A DNA stretch of 64,000 nucleotides from CAWIUB01 sp963839995 (GCA_963839995.1 CAWIXH010000004.1:1-64000); one strand, 5' to 3'; counted from the stretch's first letter, positions 43,445 through 52,164 are shown. Notes: generated by a model from the letters alone, not told the origin. Numbers and translations: made by a program.

Positions 43445-43651
43445 TCAACCGATGCCGAGCACCTCCACGACTCCAATGACGACTGTGACCCGATCACCGC
43501 GGTAGTCCGTCGTGAGGGCGCCGGCCGATGCAGTTGCCCTGCGCACGGCGCCGGCAGACTCGACGACGAGTCGTGCATCCTCTTCGGACAGGCCGATCAA
43601 GCTGTCGAGATCGAGGGCACGTAGATCCACGGATGGCCATGGCCGGTCCAT
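43445..43651 (-). CDS. Small I78-inhibitor-like protein
   Basis: The 68-residue protein 'LRALDLDSLIGLSEEDARLVVESAGAVRRATASAGALTTDYRGDRVTVVIGVVEVLGIG' has the layout of the potato-inhibitor-I / I78 family (helix, then 'L-T-x-D-Y-R-x-D-R-V-x-V' and a short C-terminal strand). Solitary members are common in actinobacteria. No signal peptide is seen, so an intracellular role is more likely than protease inhibition outside the cell. Confidence 0.6.
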   Translation of the reverse strand: MDRPWPSVDLRALDLDSLIGLSEEDARLVVESAGAVRRATASAGALTTDYRGDRVTVVIGVVEVLGIG

Positions 43652-43850
43652 TCGAGGCCGGCCCGCTCACATGCCGCAGGCCGCAACCTCTCGCAATGCA
43701 CGGACATGCCGCTGTCGGTGCCCGTCCTTCACGCGTGACGGCATGCGAGAAAAGCGCCAGAGATGTGGCACGGAGAGTCGTGACGGCGGGTGCTGAGGCG
43801 GAGCGTCCGCACCGCTAGCCGAGCGCTACGAGCGGTGGTAGCGGCAACGG

Positions 43851-44220
43851 TCAGGCGACCGCAGCCTTCACCAGCTTGACGACCTTCTTCTCGACCATGG
43901 GGCTCCACTTCTGGAGCGCGTACGACACCGGCCACAGGTCCCCGTCGTCGAGGTTGGCCGCGTCCTGGAAGCCCAGGGTCGAGTACCGGTAGTTGAACTT
44001 GCCCGAGTCCAGTCCTGGAAGAAGACGACGACCTTGCCGTCGGGTTCGCGTAGGCGGGCATCCCGTACCAGGTCTTTGGCGACAGCTCCGGGGCGATAGC
44101 GGTCACCGTCACGTGCACCCGCTCGGCGAGCGCGCGATCCTCCGACGCCATCTCTGCGATCCTGTCGAGGACCGCCTGCAGCCCGTCGGCGACCGCCAGG
44201 ATTGTCAATTGCGCTCGCAT
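43851..44220 (-). pseudogene. DUF1801 (YdhG-like) protein with two frameshifts
   Basis: From ATG 44220 (GGAGGGTGGC upstream) the product begins 'MRAQLTILAVADGLQAVLDRI' and has the DUF1801 core 'LSPKTWYGMPAYANPDGKVVVFFQ', 'FNYRYSTLGFQDAANLDDGDLWPVSYAL' and C-terminal 'KKVVKLVKAAVA'. One base is missing before 'DGKVVV' (near 44040) and another lesion lies near 44010, so three frames are needed. With both corrected the gene is complete. Confidence 0.75.
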
Positions 44221-44456
44221 GCCACCCTCCTCTGGCCGCGCGCAGCGGCCGTAATCGGGTGCTGGCTGGATGCGGTGAGAGCGCCGGGCAGCGGCCAGCA
44301 AAGATACTCATCCGCTTCTTGCACGGACCGGACGACCATCCGGTTCAACTCACTTCGCCGGGAGCGCGGCTACTCGCAGACGTTACTCGTCACTCCGCCC
44401 AACACAGCCGGCGGGCGAGAGCTCGCGCTGGCACGCGGCCGCGACGACTTCAGCAA

Positions 44457-44900
44457 TCAACCGGGGTCACTTGGTGGCCCGGTTCGGTCGACGGCTACAT
44501 CCCTGAGGGCCATCCGGTCAAGACGGGCTCGCTCGAGCTCGACGCATTTCTCGGACGCTTCATCCCCGCCTACGATCATTGCATACAGGAGGATCGGGAG
44601 CAGAGCTGCGACAGACGTGACGACAAGTCCGATCGCGAGGCCGGGCAACGTGTTGCGCCAATACTCGCTCGCTCCGTTCGCGAAGAGCGCAACGAGGGAA
44701 ACTACCTCGCATAGGGTACCGAACGTAAGCGTGAGCGTGCCTATGGCCAGCGTGATCACACCAGCTTTGACTTTGCTGTTGCTCGTGAACGCAAGAAGTA
44801 TGAAGAAGAGCTGCTTGAAACCCTCTGTGGAAAGACCAACCGTCAAAACGAAGAGCGGCGCAATTGTTGCCACCGCAATGTAGAGGTCAGCCTCGACCAT
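44457..44900 (-). CDS. Small four-helix membrane protein
   Basis: This 147-residue protein has four hydrophobic stretches: 'LYIAVATIAPLFVLTVGL', 'LFFILLAFTS', 'GVITLAIGTLTLTFGTLCEVVSLVALFA' and 'GLAIGLVVTSVAALLPILLYAMIVG', then a charged tail. Its base composition is lower in GC than neighbouring genes, with several A/T-rich codons, suggesting separate acquisition. No family recognised. Confidence 0.55.
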   Translation of the reverse strand: MVEADLYIAVATIAPLFVLTVGLSTEGFKQLFFILLAFTSNSKVKAGVITLAIGTLTLTFGTLCEVVSLVALFANGASEYWRNTLPGLAIGLVVTSVAALLPILLYAMIVGGDEASEKCVELERARLDRMALRDVAVDRTGPPSDPG

Positions 44901-45047
44901 GGCGGGATTACGAATGCACTCGTGGGTTAATCACGCTCGAACGGTACCGCCCGCACCAGCCACACTGATTCCGGCTCTCCGCGTGTGCGGGCAGACTAGA
45001 TCGCCAACCACGCCCACGGGCGAATCCGCCTTAGCGACGAGGTAACC

Positions 45048-45371
45048 GTGACCCTCGAAGGAAAGCGGTGTCGCCGTCCAGATCACCCGCCGGGGCGCAC
45101 CTCGAAGACTGTGAGGTGGACGCGACCCGAGCGCATCCGCTTGGCTCAGCAGCGGCTTAACGTGGCGATAGATAGCCTCCGGAAGGCCCACATCCGCGTC
45201 GACGGCGACCTGGGAGATCCCGATCCGATCCAGGCGACTGATGCCTGCCTGAAGCATCGCGAATTCGATGAGATCGTCGTGTCGACACTGCCACCGGGCT
45301 GCACCAGGATCTTCCCCCACAGGATTGAGCACAAATTTCATCTCCCGTTCGGTGATAACGGCGACGCCTGA
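45048..45371 (+). pseudogene. Usp-like/hypothetical C-terminal fragment
   Basis: The frame contains 'RPERIRLAQQRLNVAIDSLRKAHIRVDGDLGDPDPIQATDACLKHREFDEIVVSTLPPGCTRIF', matching the C-terminal half of an actinobacterial stress-protein-like family ('GDPDP', 'FDEIIVSTLPxG'). The N-terminal nucleotide-binding-like half is missing. The start and upstream sequence do not fit the family. Confidence 0.45.
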
Positions 45372-45388
45372 AACCGTCGCAGCCGATC

Positions 45389-45575
45389 TCAGCGAGCGAG
45401 CGGGACGATGATGTTCACCAGGCGCTGGGTGTCGTCCGGCGGCGCCGTCGGCGCATGGGGGTGACATTTGCGTCGGTGGACACCACGATGACCAGATGCC
45501 GCGCCGGCACAACCTCGATGCGCTGCCCGCGGCCCCGATGCTCAGCGTCGAACTGGTGCGGGAGCACACGGTTAC
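45389..45575 (-). pseudogene. Serine hydrolase (beta-lactamase-like) C-terminal remnant
   Basis: The minus strand reads 'EHRGRGQRIEVVPARHLVIVVSTDANVTP' and, after a one-base shift, 'PPDDTQRLVNIIVPLAR' and stop. This resembles the C-terminal strands of class C beta-lactamase-like serine hydrolases. The catalytic SxxK and YxN regions are absent. It follows the ABC transporter remnant in the same orientation. Confidence 0.45.
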
Positions 45576-45587
45576 GTCGATCGTCGA

Positions 45588-45758
45588 CCTGCCCGCAGTC
45601 GGCCGGTCCAGACCCAGCAGCAGACGCATCGTGGTCGACTTGCCCGCCCCATTCGGCCCCAGGAACCCGGTCACCACACCCGGCCGCACCGCGAAGGTCA
45701 AGTCGTCAACCGCCGTCTTGGCTCCGTAACGCTTGGTCAGATCAGTCGCCTCGATCAC
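45588..45758 (-). pseudogene. ABC transporter ATP-binding protein, N-terminal remnant
   Basis: 57 codons: 'MIEATDLTKRYGAKTAVDDLTF', Walker A 'GFLGPNGAGKSTTMRLLLGLDRPTAG', then unrelated sequence. The signature and Walker B motifs are missing. It resembles the antibiotic or daunorubicin-type exporters (DrrA-like) in its opening. Clearly truncated. Confidence 0.75.
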
Positions 45759-46082
45759 CGCGCCAACCCCATCCGATCAGCGAATCCGTCGCTCTCGCGC
45801 GCGAACGTAGGCGTCCCGAGTGAGAGCGGTCGAAGAGACCACAGCGCAGCCGCAGATGGCTTCTCAGTCCGACCGGGCCGCCCTACGACCATCCCTCGAG
45901 TCTGCATGCGGTAGATCATTCGCGGGCACCCGAGCCGAGCACATCGGTGCCGACTGCGGCTTCACCTGTATTCTGCAACGCGACCAGGCCCGGACGGCCA
46001 CTCGCGAGCTGTCGATCGGTGCGATAGGAAGCTCCGCTCCGCGTGCACCGGCGCAGATGAGTCGTCTACCGTGGGCGGCCTG
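45759..46082. other. No recognisable gene
   Basis: A 320-bp intergenic stretch between the remnant cluster and the two-component system. No hairpin terminator or gene was recognised. Confidence 0.4.
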
Positions 46083-46721
46083 TCAGTCTGCAAGTGCGTG
46101 GCGGTGGGCGTAGGCGACGGCTTGTGCGCGGTGTCGACTGCGGGTCTTGGCGAAGATGCGGTTGACGTGGGTCTTCACGGTGGCTTCGCTGACGAACAGC
46201 CGCGCGGCGATCTCGATGTTGGACAGGCCGGCGGCGATGAGCTGTAGGACCTCGGCCTCGCGGCCGGTCAGGCCGTCGGGCAGGGCGGCCGACGCGACGG
46301 GTTTCGGAAGACTCGCCACCTCGACGAGGCGGGCTTGCACGGCAGAATCGAGGACGGCTTGCCCTGCCGCCGCGGCGTCGAGGGCGCGGCGGATATGGTC
46401 GCGCCCGGCGTCCTTGGTCAGGTAGCCGATCGCGCCCGCGCGTAACGCGGTGATGATCGATTCGTCGTCGGCGTAGGTGGTGAGTACGACGACCTGGACC
46501 TCGGGATGGTCGGCGCGAATACGTTGGGTCGCCTCCACCCCGTCGACCCGCGGCATGCGCAGATCCATCAGCACGACGTCCGGTGCGGCCTGGTCGGCAA
46601 GCATGATCGCTTCCTCGCCGTCGGCGGCCATGCCGGCGACCTCGATGTCGGGCATGGTCTGCAGCAAGGTGGCCAGGCCTTCGCGGACGGCTGTTTGGTC
46701 GTCGGCGATCAGCACTTTCAT
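46083..46721 (-). CDS. NarL/FixJ-family response regulator
   Basis: This 212-residue protein has a receiver domain (1-120: 'VLIADDQTAVREGLATLLQ', phospho-acceptor in 'PDVVLMDLRMPRVDG', Thr in 'VVLTTYADD', Lys in 'GYLTKDAG') and a LuxR HTH (about 148-205: 'LTGREAEVLQLIAAGLSNIEIAARLFVSEATVKTHVNRIFAKT'). Its start overlaps the end of the upstream kinase by 4 bp, so kinase and regulator are co-translated partners. The likely target is the adjacent membrane protein or transport genes. Confidence 0.92.
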   Translation of the reverse strand: MKVLIADDQTAVREGLATLLQTMPDIEVAGMAADGEEAIMLADQAAPDVVLMDLRMPRVDGVEATQRIRADHPEVQVVVLTTYADDESIITALRAGAIGYLTKDAGRDHIRRALDAAAAGQAVLDSAVQARLVEVASLPKPVASAALPDGLTGREAEVLQLIAAGLSNIEIAARLFVSEATVKTHVNRIFAKTRSRHRAQAVAYAHRHALAD

Positions 46722-47872
46722 GCGGGCACCGTTACCCGCACCGTGAAGCCCCGCTGCCGGGGTTCGGCTCGGATTTCACCGCCGAGCAGTTCCACCCGTT
46801 CGCGCATGCCACGCAGGCCGAACCCGCTACCGGACCGGGAGAGATCAGCGTTTCCCTCGGCGGCCGTGCTAAGGCCGTTAGTCACCAGCAGCACGGTCGT
46901 TGCGGCGTCGAAAGTCAGACACAGCGACACGGACGCTCCCGGGGCGTGCTTGCGGGCGTTGCTCAGGGCCTCCTGCGCGGCGCGATAGAGCGCCAGGGCT
47001 ACGCCTGCAGGCAGCGGACGCGCAGCTCCGGAGATGGTGAGGTCGGCGCCGTCGGCTTCTGCCAGCACGGTCAGCTGCTCGGTCAGAGCCACCGGCTGGT
47101 CCCGCAGGGCCTGCACGGCTGCGCGCGTCTCGGACAGGCCCTCGACGGCGAAACCGCGCGCCTGCCGCAGCAGCGGACGTACCGCGGCGGCGGCGGTACC
47201 GTTCTCGAGCAGCGCATCGGCCGCCTCGAGCTGGACGGACAACGCGCCGAGGGAATGCGCGAGCACGTCGTGGATCTCGCGTCCGATCCGGTTACGCTCG
47301 GCCAAGGCCGTGGCGCGATCACGTTCGGCATCGGCACGCATCCGCTCGCTCAACAGCGCCTCGGCCTGGGCGGCCCGGTCCCGGTACTGGCGGCGGCTGG
47401 CACCGCCGAGCACGGCGGCGACGATCGCCAGGATGCCTTCAGCGATGATCGACCGCGGCGTGCCGAGGAGCAGGACGCTAACCGTCAACGCCACTGCGCC
47501 GACACCGGCCACCCCGAGGGCCGGCACCGCATCAAAGGCCATCGACGCGGCGAGCACCGCGATCGCCGGAAAGGCGATGCCCACCGGGGCGAACCCGGCC
47601 ACCACACCGCCGGCGCCGGCCAGCACCGCCAGGCAGACCAGCGTCACCCGGCTCGACGGTGCGCGCCGCCAGCTGATCAGCCAGCACAGCCACGCTGCCG
47701 CGGTCGTCACCAACCACGGGGCCGGCACCGTGCGGGACCCGTCCGAGAGGTGCTCGCGCGCGACCACCCACACCAGGGCGACCAGGCCGATCACGCGCAG
47801 CACGGCGATGCCGCCCGCCAGCCCACTGCGGCGTGCGGCGCGAAGCCGCCAGACCGGCCCCATGGCGCTCAT
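46718..47872 (-). CDS. NarL-type sensor histidine kinase
   Basis: This 384-residue protein has an N-terminal membrane region of five to six hydrophobic segments (about 15-150), then a HisKA_3 dimerisation domain with the phospho-His in 'ALAERNRIGREIHDVLAHSLGALSVQLEAA' and a HATPase domain with 'ALYRAAQEALSNARKHAPGA' (N box) and 'GSGFGLRGMRERVELLGGEI' (G box). It lacks a large extracellular sensing domain, so it likely senses membrane stress or a hydrophobic signal. Start ATG 47872; an alternative ATG lies at 47863. A membrane protein is encoded just upstream. Confidence 0.9.
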   Translation of the reverse strand: MSAMGPVWRLRAARRSGLAGGIAVLRVIGLVALVWVVAREHLSDGSRTVPAPWLVTTAAAWLCWLISWRRAPSSRVTLVCLAVLAGAGGVVAGFAPVGIAFPAIAVLAASMAFDAVPALGVAGVGAVALTVSVLLLGTPRSIIAEGILAIVAAVLGGASRRQYRDRAAQAEALLSERMRADAERDRATALAERNRIGREIHDVLAHSLGALSVQLEAADALLENGTAAAAVRPLLRQARGFAVEGLSETRAAVQALRDQPVALTEQLTVLAEADGADLTISGAARPLPAGVALALYRAAQEALSNARKHAPGASVSLCLTFDAATTVLLVTNGLSTAAEGNADLSRSGSGFGLRGMRERVELLGGEIRAEPRQRGFTVRVTVPA

Positions 47873-47910
47873 GCTGCCACCGGAACCGGTCTCGCGACGG
47901 CTCGAACCGA

Positions 47911-48441
47911 TCACGCCGTCACGAACCGGCGCACCAGACCGCTGCGCTCGATCGTGGCACCGGAGCGCCGTGCCTTCGCGTACAGCACGCCCGTCCTGGT
48001 CACGACCTCGGCCAGCGCCATCAGCACAAACCCTGTCCCCCACGCCGGCCCGCCGCTGATGTGGTGCGCCAGGCTGAACTGCCGCACGTCGACAGCTCCG
48101 CCGTTCTGCACCCACGCCGAGAACGCGACCCGCGCGCCGATACCGGCGATCCACAGCAACGCCGCCACCGCACCCGCCTTCGCCACCGCCGCCGTGCCGT
48201 CGCGGCGCACCGCCGTCACCAGGCCGGCAGCCGCGCCCAACGTCGCTCCGGCCAGTCCGAAGATCGCCTCCAACGCCACGTCGTTCCCACCCGTGGGGAC
48301 CGTGTGCAGGATCTGCGACGCCGCCCAGGCCGTCATCACCACAGGAACCAGAAGCGCGGCCGCCGTCAGCTTGATCCCGCGAATCTGCAGCACGACAAGA
48401 CCAACCAGACCGATGTTCAACGCGTACTCGAAAGTTGTCAT
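47911..48441 (-). CDS. Membrane protein upstream of two-component system
   Basis: This 176-residue protein has five hydrophobic segments: 'YALNIGLVGLVVLQI', 'AAALLVPVVMTAWAAS', 'FGLAGATLGAAAGLVTAV', 'AVAALLWIAGIGARVAFSAW' and 'WGTGFVLMALAEVVTRTGVLY'. It is co-directional with the kinase, 38 bp upstream, so it is probably the first gene of a three-gene operon and could act with the kinase as signal input or target. No named family recognised. Confidence 0.7.
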   Translation of the reverse strand: MTTFEYALNIGLVGLVVLQIRGIKLTAAALLVPVVMTAWAASQILHTVPTGGNDVALEAIFGLAGATLGAAAGLVTAVRRDGTAAVAKAGAVAALLWIAGIGARVAFSAWVQNGGAVDVRQFSLAHHISGGPAWGTGFVLMALAEVVTRTGVLYAKARRSGATIERSGLVRRFVTA

Positions 48442-48757
48442 GCCAGAACTGTCCGCCGCTCCCAGCCGTTGCACGTCAAGCCACGGATGGAGCCCCGGGT
48501 TGATTCCATCTCCACCCGGTACACAGCCAGCACAGCGAGCGTCCAGACCGGCCCACGCTTCGGCCGGGTGTTTGCGCTGCCAGCACACGCACATATTCGC
48601 GGGCGACCAGCGCCACCCCACCACCGCGTTCGCACATAGTCGGCGTTACTGTTGATCTTGCCCGTGAGGCGTCGCGGACAGCCGCTGACGCAACGTGACC
48701 GGCTTGGGACGGAAGAGTCGACATCGAGCAGCGCTACCGGACCGGCGGGTCGCCTCA
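48442..48757. other. Intergenic region with repeated motif
   Basis: A 316-bp gap upstream of the membrane protein operon. It contains ATAGTCGGCGTTAC at 48636-48649, related to the motif at 36975-36988. No gene. Confidence 0.5.
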
Positions 48758-49189
48758 CTAGGCCTTCGAGGTTCCGCCCCAGTCTTCCGGAGCAAGATCG
48801 GCGATGGTTTGACTGAACGTCCAGTGGTGGCCGGCTAGGTCCTCGACGGAGTACTGCCGCTCGCCGTACGGGTAGTCAGCGGGAGGGCTGAGAACCTGTG
48901 CACCCCGCCGCCGCGCGTGATCATGATGCGCGTCGACGTCATTGATCTTGACCATCACCGCGTGGCCGCGCAGACCACGCCGATCCGGAGCCGCCCGCCC
49001 GTACTGCGCATCGGCGTCCGCGATGATCAGTACACCGTTGCCGAACGCGACACGGGCGCGATGCCCGCCGGCCCGCCACAGCTCGGTGAAACCGAAGGTC
49101 TCACACAGCCAATCAACCGCTTCGTCCACATCGCGGTACACGAGCTCCGGGACGACGCTCGCCGATCCGGTCGTGCGGCTGATCAACAT
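48758..49189 (-). CDS. VOC-family protein
   Basis: This 143-residue protein starts at ATG 49189 ('MLISRTTGSASVVPELVYRDVDEAVDWLCETFGFTELWR'), with 'RARVAFGNGVLIIADADAQYG' and the C-terminal half 'AHHDHARRRGAQVLSPPADYPYGERQYSVEDLAGHHWTFSQTI'. This is the glyoxalase-like fold of the PhnB/YdfO-like subgroup. The upstream ATG at 49225 adds 12 non-conserved residues. Function unknown; it diverges from the methyltransferase gene. Confidence 0.82.
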   Translation of the reverse strand: MLISRTTGSASVVPELVYRDVDEAVDWLCETFGFTELWRAGGHRARVAFGNGVLIIADADAQYGRAAPDRRGLRGHAVMVKINDVDAHHDHARRRGAQVLSPPADYPYGERQYSVEDLAGHHWTFSQTIADLAPEDWGGTSKA

Positions 49190-49289
49190 GTGTGGCCTCC
49201 TCCGCCAGCTATCCACCGCCCACATTCTTGCGACTCGGCCGCGGCGCGCGGTGCTACAGGCCGGGCCGTATCACGTCGGTTCTACGGTG

Positions 49290-49979
49290 ATGAGCATTGG
49301 CGCTAAGTGTGGGGGGTGGGTGAACGACTCGATCCGGGACAGCTACGAGGCGGTGGCGGCCGAGTACGACCGGCAGATCTCCGGCGAGCTAGCCGGCAAG
49401 CCGCTGGATCGCGGGCTGTTGGCCGCGTTCGCCGACCTCGTGCCCCGGGAGTTGCCCGTCGGTGACCTCGGCTGCGGACCCGGGCACGTCGCGCACCATC
49501 TCACGGGGCTGGGCTGCGCGATGGTCGGCCTCGACCTGTCCCCGGCAATGATCGACATCGCCCGGCGGCGCTACCCGCAGATTGCCTTCCAGGTCGGGTC
49601 GATGCTCGATCTGCCAGTCGCGGACGGTGCGTGGGGCGGCGCGGTGGCGATGTACTCGATCATCCACCTGGACGCCGCCGAGCGGCGCGCCGCCTGCCGC
49701 GAGCTGGCCCGGGCCATCTGTCCCGGCGGGTTCGTGCTGCTCGCCTTCCACACCAGCGATGCGACACACCAGCCGGGCGAGCTCACCGCGGAGGAGGAGT
49801 TCCTCGGCAGGCGGATCAAGCTCACCCTGCACTTCCTGCGCCCGGACGACGTCGCCGCCGATCTGCGCGCGGCCGGCTTCACCGAGTCCGCCCGGCTACT
49901 GCGCGAGCCCGACCCGTCGGTCGAGTACCCGTCCAGCCGCTGCTACCTCATCGGGCGCCGCCCTGCCGTTGACGCGTGA
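49290..49979 (+). CDS. Class I SAM-dependent methyltransferase
   Basis: This 229-residue protein has motif I 'LPVGDLGCGPGHVAHHLTGLGCAMVGLDLSPAMIDIARRRYP', 'DLPVADGAWGGAVAMYSIIHLD' and 'AICPGGFVLLAFHTSD', typical of Methyltransf_11/25 enzymes. 'SIRDSYEAVAAEYDRQI' is the usual opening, so GTG 49319 is a possible start. The acceptor is unknown. No neighbours suggest a pathway. Confidence 0.85.
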   Translation: MSIGAKCGGWVNDSIRDSYEAVAAEYDRQISGELAGKPLDRGLLAAFADLVPRELPVGDLGCGPGHVAHHLTGLGCAMVGLDLSPAMIDIARRRYPQIAFQVGSMLDLPVADGAWGGAVAMYSIIHLDAAERRAACRELARAICPGGFVLLAFHTSDATHQPGELTAEEEFLGRRIKLTLHFLRPDDVAADLRAAGFTESARLLREPDPSVEYPSSRCYLIGRRPAVDA

Positions 49980-50123
49980 ACGAGCATCAGTCCGCGCGTA
50001 ATGCCGAGGCCCACCACCGAGTCGCGCCTCCCGGAATCGGCGATCGCGCGGGCGGCGTGGTCACCGTGCGTTGACCCATGCAGGTCGGCCCTGACTCGAC
50101 ACCCGCCCGGTTCGTCAGACCGC

Positions 50124-50522
50124 TCATAGCTCCCGGACGATCCGGACGGCCTGAACGAACTCAGGTTTGCGGGTGACCCGCTCACCGAGGACCGAGAGCG
50201 GGGCGCCGGCAGCATGCAGGAGATCCACACGTGCCACCCACGAGAGTGCCCGCTCGAGCCAGTATCTCTCCTCGACGCTTCGCCCTCCCCGTGCCCCGTG
50301 CGATGCCGGCCCTCGGACACCAGTGAACACGCGACCGACATCAGCTTGGGCGCCCAGCAATGCCGCGCGGGCCGTTCCAGTCGCTTCGAACAGCTCCGTC
50401 AGGAGTGTGGTGAGCTTCTTGAAATTGCTGCTCTGAAGCCGCGCCCTTGCCCATTCGATGTGCTCGGCTGAGACCTCCTGAGCGGTCAACGCGTCGATCA
50501 CCTCGGCACTCGCGCATCGTGC
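50124..50522 (-). pseudogene. HEPN-like C-terminal fragment
   Basis: About 132 residues read 'SAEVIDALTAQEVSAEHIEWARARLQSSNFKKLTTLLTELFEATGTARAALL', then 'VRGPASHGARGG' and 'ERALSWVARVDLLHAAGAPLSVLGERVTRKPEFVQAVRIVREL'. The all-helical pattern and R-G-x-x-S-H-G resemble the R-(N)-x3-SHG active-site motif of HEPN ribonuclease domains as in ApeA-like defence proteins, but with Gly/Pro in place of Asn. The N-terminal portion is absent (sequence upstream fits no protein). Tentative. Confidence 0.35.
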
Positions 50523-50564
50523 TCGCGGGCGGGCAGTTCTTGACCACCGAAGCGGTGTTTCGCG

Positions 50565-50717
50565 ATGCGTTGGATGCGGGTGGCCCTCGGGGCCGATCAG
50601 GCGGGGTGGCCGCGGCCGGTGAGCCGCCCGGGGGCGTATCTGCCGGACGATGTGTGGTGGGTGGGGGTGCTTGACGGCCAGCAGCCGGGCCTGCCGCCGG
50701 GGGTGCGGGCGCTGTAG
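50565..50717 (+). CDS. Small protein typical of actinomycete integrative elements
   Basis: The 50-residue frame 'MRWMRVALGADQAGWPRP' to 'YLPDDVWWVGVLDGQQPGLPPGVRAL' resembles short unannotated proteins seen in actinomycete integrative elements. It may be truncated at its N-terminus. Low confidence; listed because the next gene is of the same kind. Confidence 0.35.
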   Translation: MRWMRVALGADQAGWPRPVSRPGAYLPDDVWWVGVLDGQQPGLPPGVRAL

Positions 50718-50986
50718 CCGGGCGGTCGGGGTTGGTGATCCCCGGGCAGCGTGGTGCCAGCGACCGACCTGGCCGGGGCGGCAGGATGAGTCATGCTGTC
50801 GAACGGCGACCCTCGGCACATCCTGGCCGGCCGGGTACAGGTGGGTGATCGGGTGCTGGTGATGCGCTGCCGGAGGATGTGGGAGGCGCCGGGCTGTGCC
50901 TGGCATGGTGCCCGCCAGGTGTGGCCGGCCCGCGGTGCGCCTGTGGGCTGCTCCGCGAATTTCGGACATGTAATTGGTGGTGTTTC

Positions 50987-51877
50987 TTACGCCGCGGAAA
51001 GAGATCCGCGCTTGTTGATGTAGTCGTTGTAGGCTTCGTGTGGTGTCCGATAGCCGAGTGCCGAGTGAAGCCTGCGACGATTATAGCGGAATTCGATGTA
51101 CTGCACAATATCACGTCGTGCGTGTTCTAGGGTTGGATATTGGGTGCGATTGACGCGCTCGACTTTCAACGCGGCATTGAAGGATTCGGCGAGCGCATTG
51201 TCGTAGCAGATACCGGTGCGGCCGACCGAGCGGCGAATACCCAGCGCGGTAGCGTGTTTCGCGAACTGGTCGGACATGTATTGTGTTCCGCGATCGGAGT
51301 GGAATATACACTCGTCGGCGAGGTCGTAATTGCGGGCGGCCATGTCCAACGCGTCCACGACGAGGTCGGTGCGCATGTGCTCGGCGACCGCCCAGCCGAT
51401 GCATGCCTTGGTGTGGCAGTCGATGACGGTGGCCAGGTAAGCCCAGCCGCGCCAGGTGGGAATGTAGGTGATGTCCCCGACAAGCTTGCTGCCCGGCGCG
51501 GCGGCGGTGAAGTCGCGGGCCACTAGGTCCGGTACTGCACTTGCGTCGCCCGGGGTCGTGGTGGTGGGCCGGAAGGGCTTGGGCTGGCAGGGGTACAGGC
51601 CGAGATCGCGCATCACCGCTCGCACCAGCTCCGGGCTGGCCGGGACCTGCCCGCGGGCCAGCTCGGCATGCACCCGCCGGTAGCCGTAGATGCCGTCCGC
51701 CTCCTCGAACACGACGGCCACGAGGACCTCCAGCTCACGCCGGCGCTCGGCGGTCGCCGACGCCGGCCGCGACCGCCAGTCGTAGTAGCCCGACGCCGAA
51801 ACCTGTGACCACCGGCACATCGACCGGACCGGGTAGAACGCCTTCTGCGCATCGATGAACTCGTACCGCTCGCTCAC
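50987..51877 (-). CDS. IS3-family OrfB (DDE integrase domain)
   Basis: This 296-residue catalytic subunit starts at GTG 51877, which overlaps the orfA stop (GTGA). 'PVRSMCRWSQVSASGYYDWRSR' is the HTH_21-like opening; the rve domain has 'GDITYIPTWRGWAYLATVIDCHTK', 'CIFHSDRGTQYMSDQF' and 'YDNALAESFNAALKVERV'. The same frame is open upstream to 52036 and would be reached by -1 slippage within orfA, giving the usual OrfAB fusion transposase. Unlike the copy at 1538 it has no 6-bp insertion after HSDRG. Confidence 0.92.
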   Translation of the reverse strand: MSERYEFIDAQKAFYPVRSMCRWSQVSASGYYDWRSRPASATAERRRELEVLVAVVFEEADGIYGYRRVHAELARGQVPASPELVRAVMRDLGLYPCQPKPFRPTTTTPGDASAVPDLVARDFTAAAPGSKLVGDITYIPTWRGWAYLATVIDCHTKACIGWAVAEHMRTDLVVDALDMAARNYDLADECIFHSDRGTQYMSDQFAKHATALGIRRSVGRTGICYDNALAESFNAALKVERVNRTQYPTLEHARRDIVQYIEFRYNRRRLHSALGYRTPHEAYNDYINKRGSLSAA

Positions 51878-52164
51878 CGATACTCCTGGGCGAAGAAGGC
51901 CGCCGCTTTTCCCAGGAACTCGCTCTTCATCCGCAATTCCCGAACTTCCCGCTCCAATTCTCGCAGTCGCGCCCGCTCCGTAATATTCAACGGCGGCTCG
52001 TCCTCGACGTGCTCGGCCCGATACTTCGCCACCCAATTACCCAGGGTGGTTTCGTTCAGGTGGATCTCCCGTGCAACATCGGCGATCGGCCGAGATGACT
52101 CGATCACCATCTTTACCGCCTCGTCCTTAAACTCGGGCGAATACTTCCTGCGCCGTTCTGACAT
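51874..52164 (-). CDS. IS3-family OrfA (HTH)
   Basis: The 96-residue HTH protein reads 'RRKYSPEFKDEAVKMVIESSRPIADVAREIHLNETTLGNWVAKYR', with a leucine-zipper end. It is identical to 3969-4259 apart from Arg for His near the start. It supplies the inverted-repeat-binding part of the OrfAB transposase. Confidence 0.9.
   Translation of the reverse strand: MSERRRKYSPEFKDEAVKMVIESSRPIADVAREIHLNETTLGNWVAKYRAEHVEDEPPLNITERARLRELEREVRELRMKSEFLGKAAAFFAQEYR
51907..51913 (-). other. Predicted -1 ribosomal frameshift heptamer
   Basis: On the coding strand the codons read CTG GGA AAA, so G GGA AAA is a canonical X XXY YYZ slippery heptamer in the correct phase. A -1 shift joins orfA to the orfB frame (giving K-S-G-G-L-L-R-P). 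The same heptamer is at 4002-4008 in the other copy. Confidence 0.75.
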
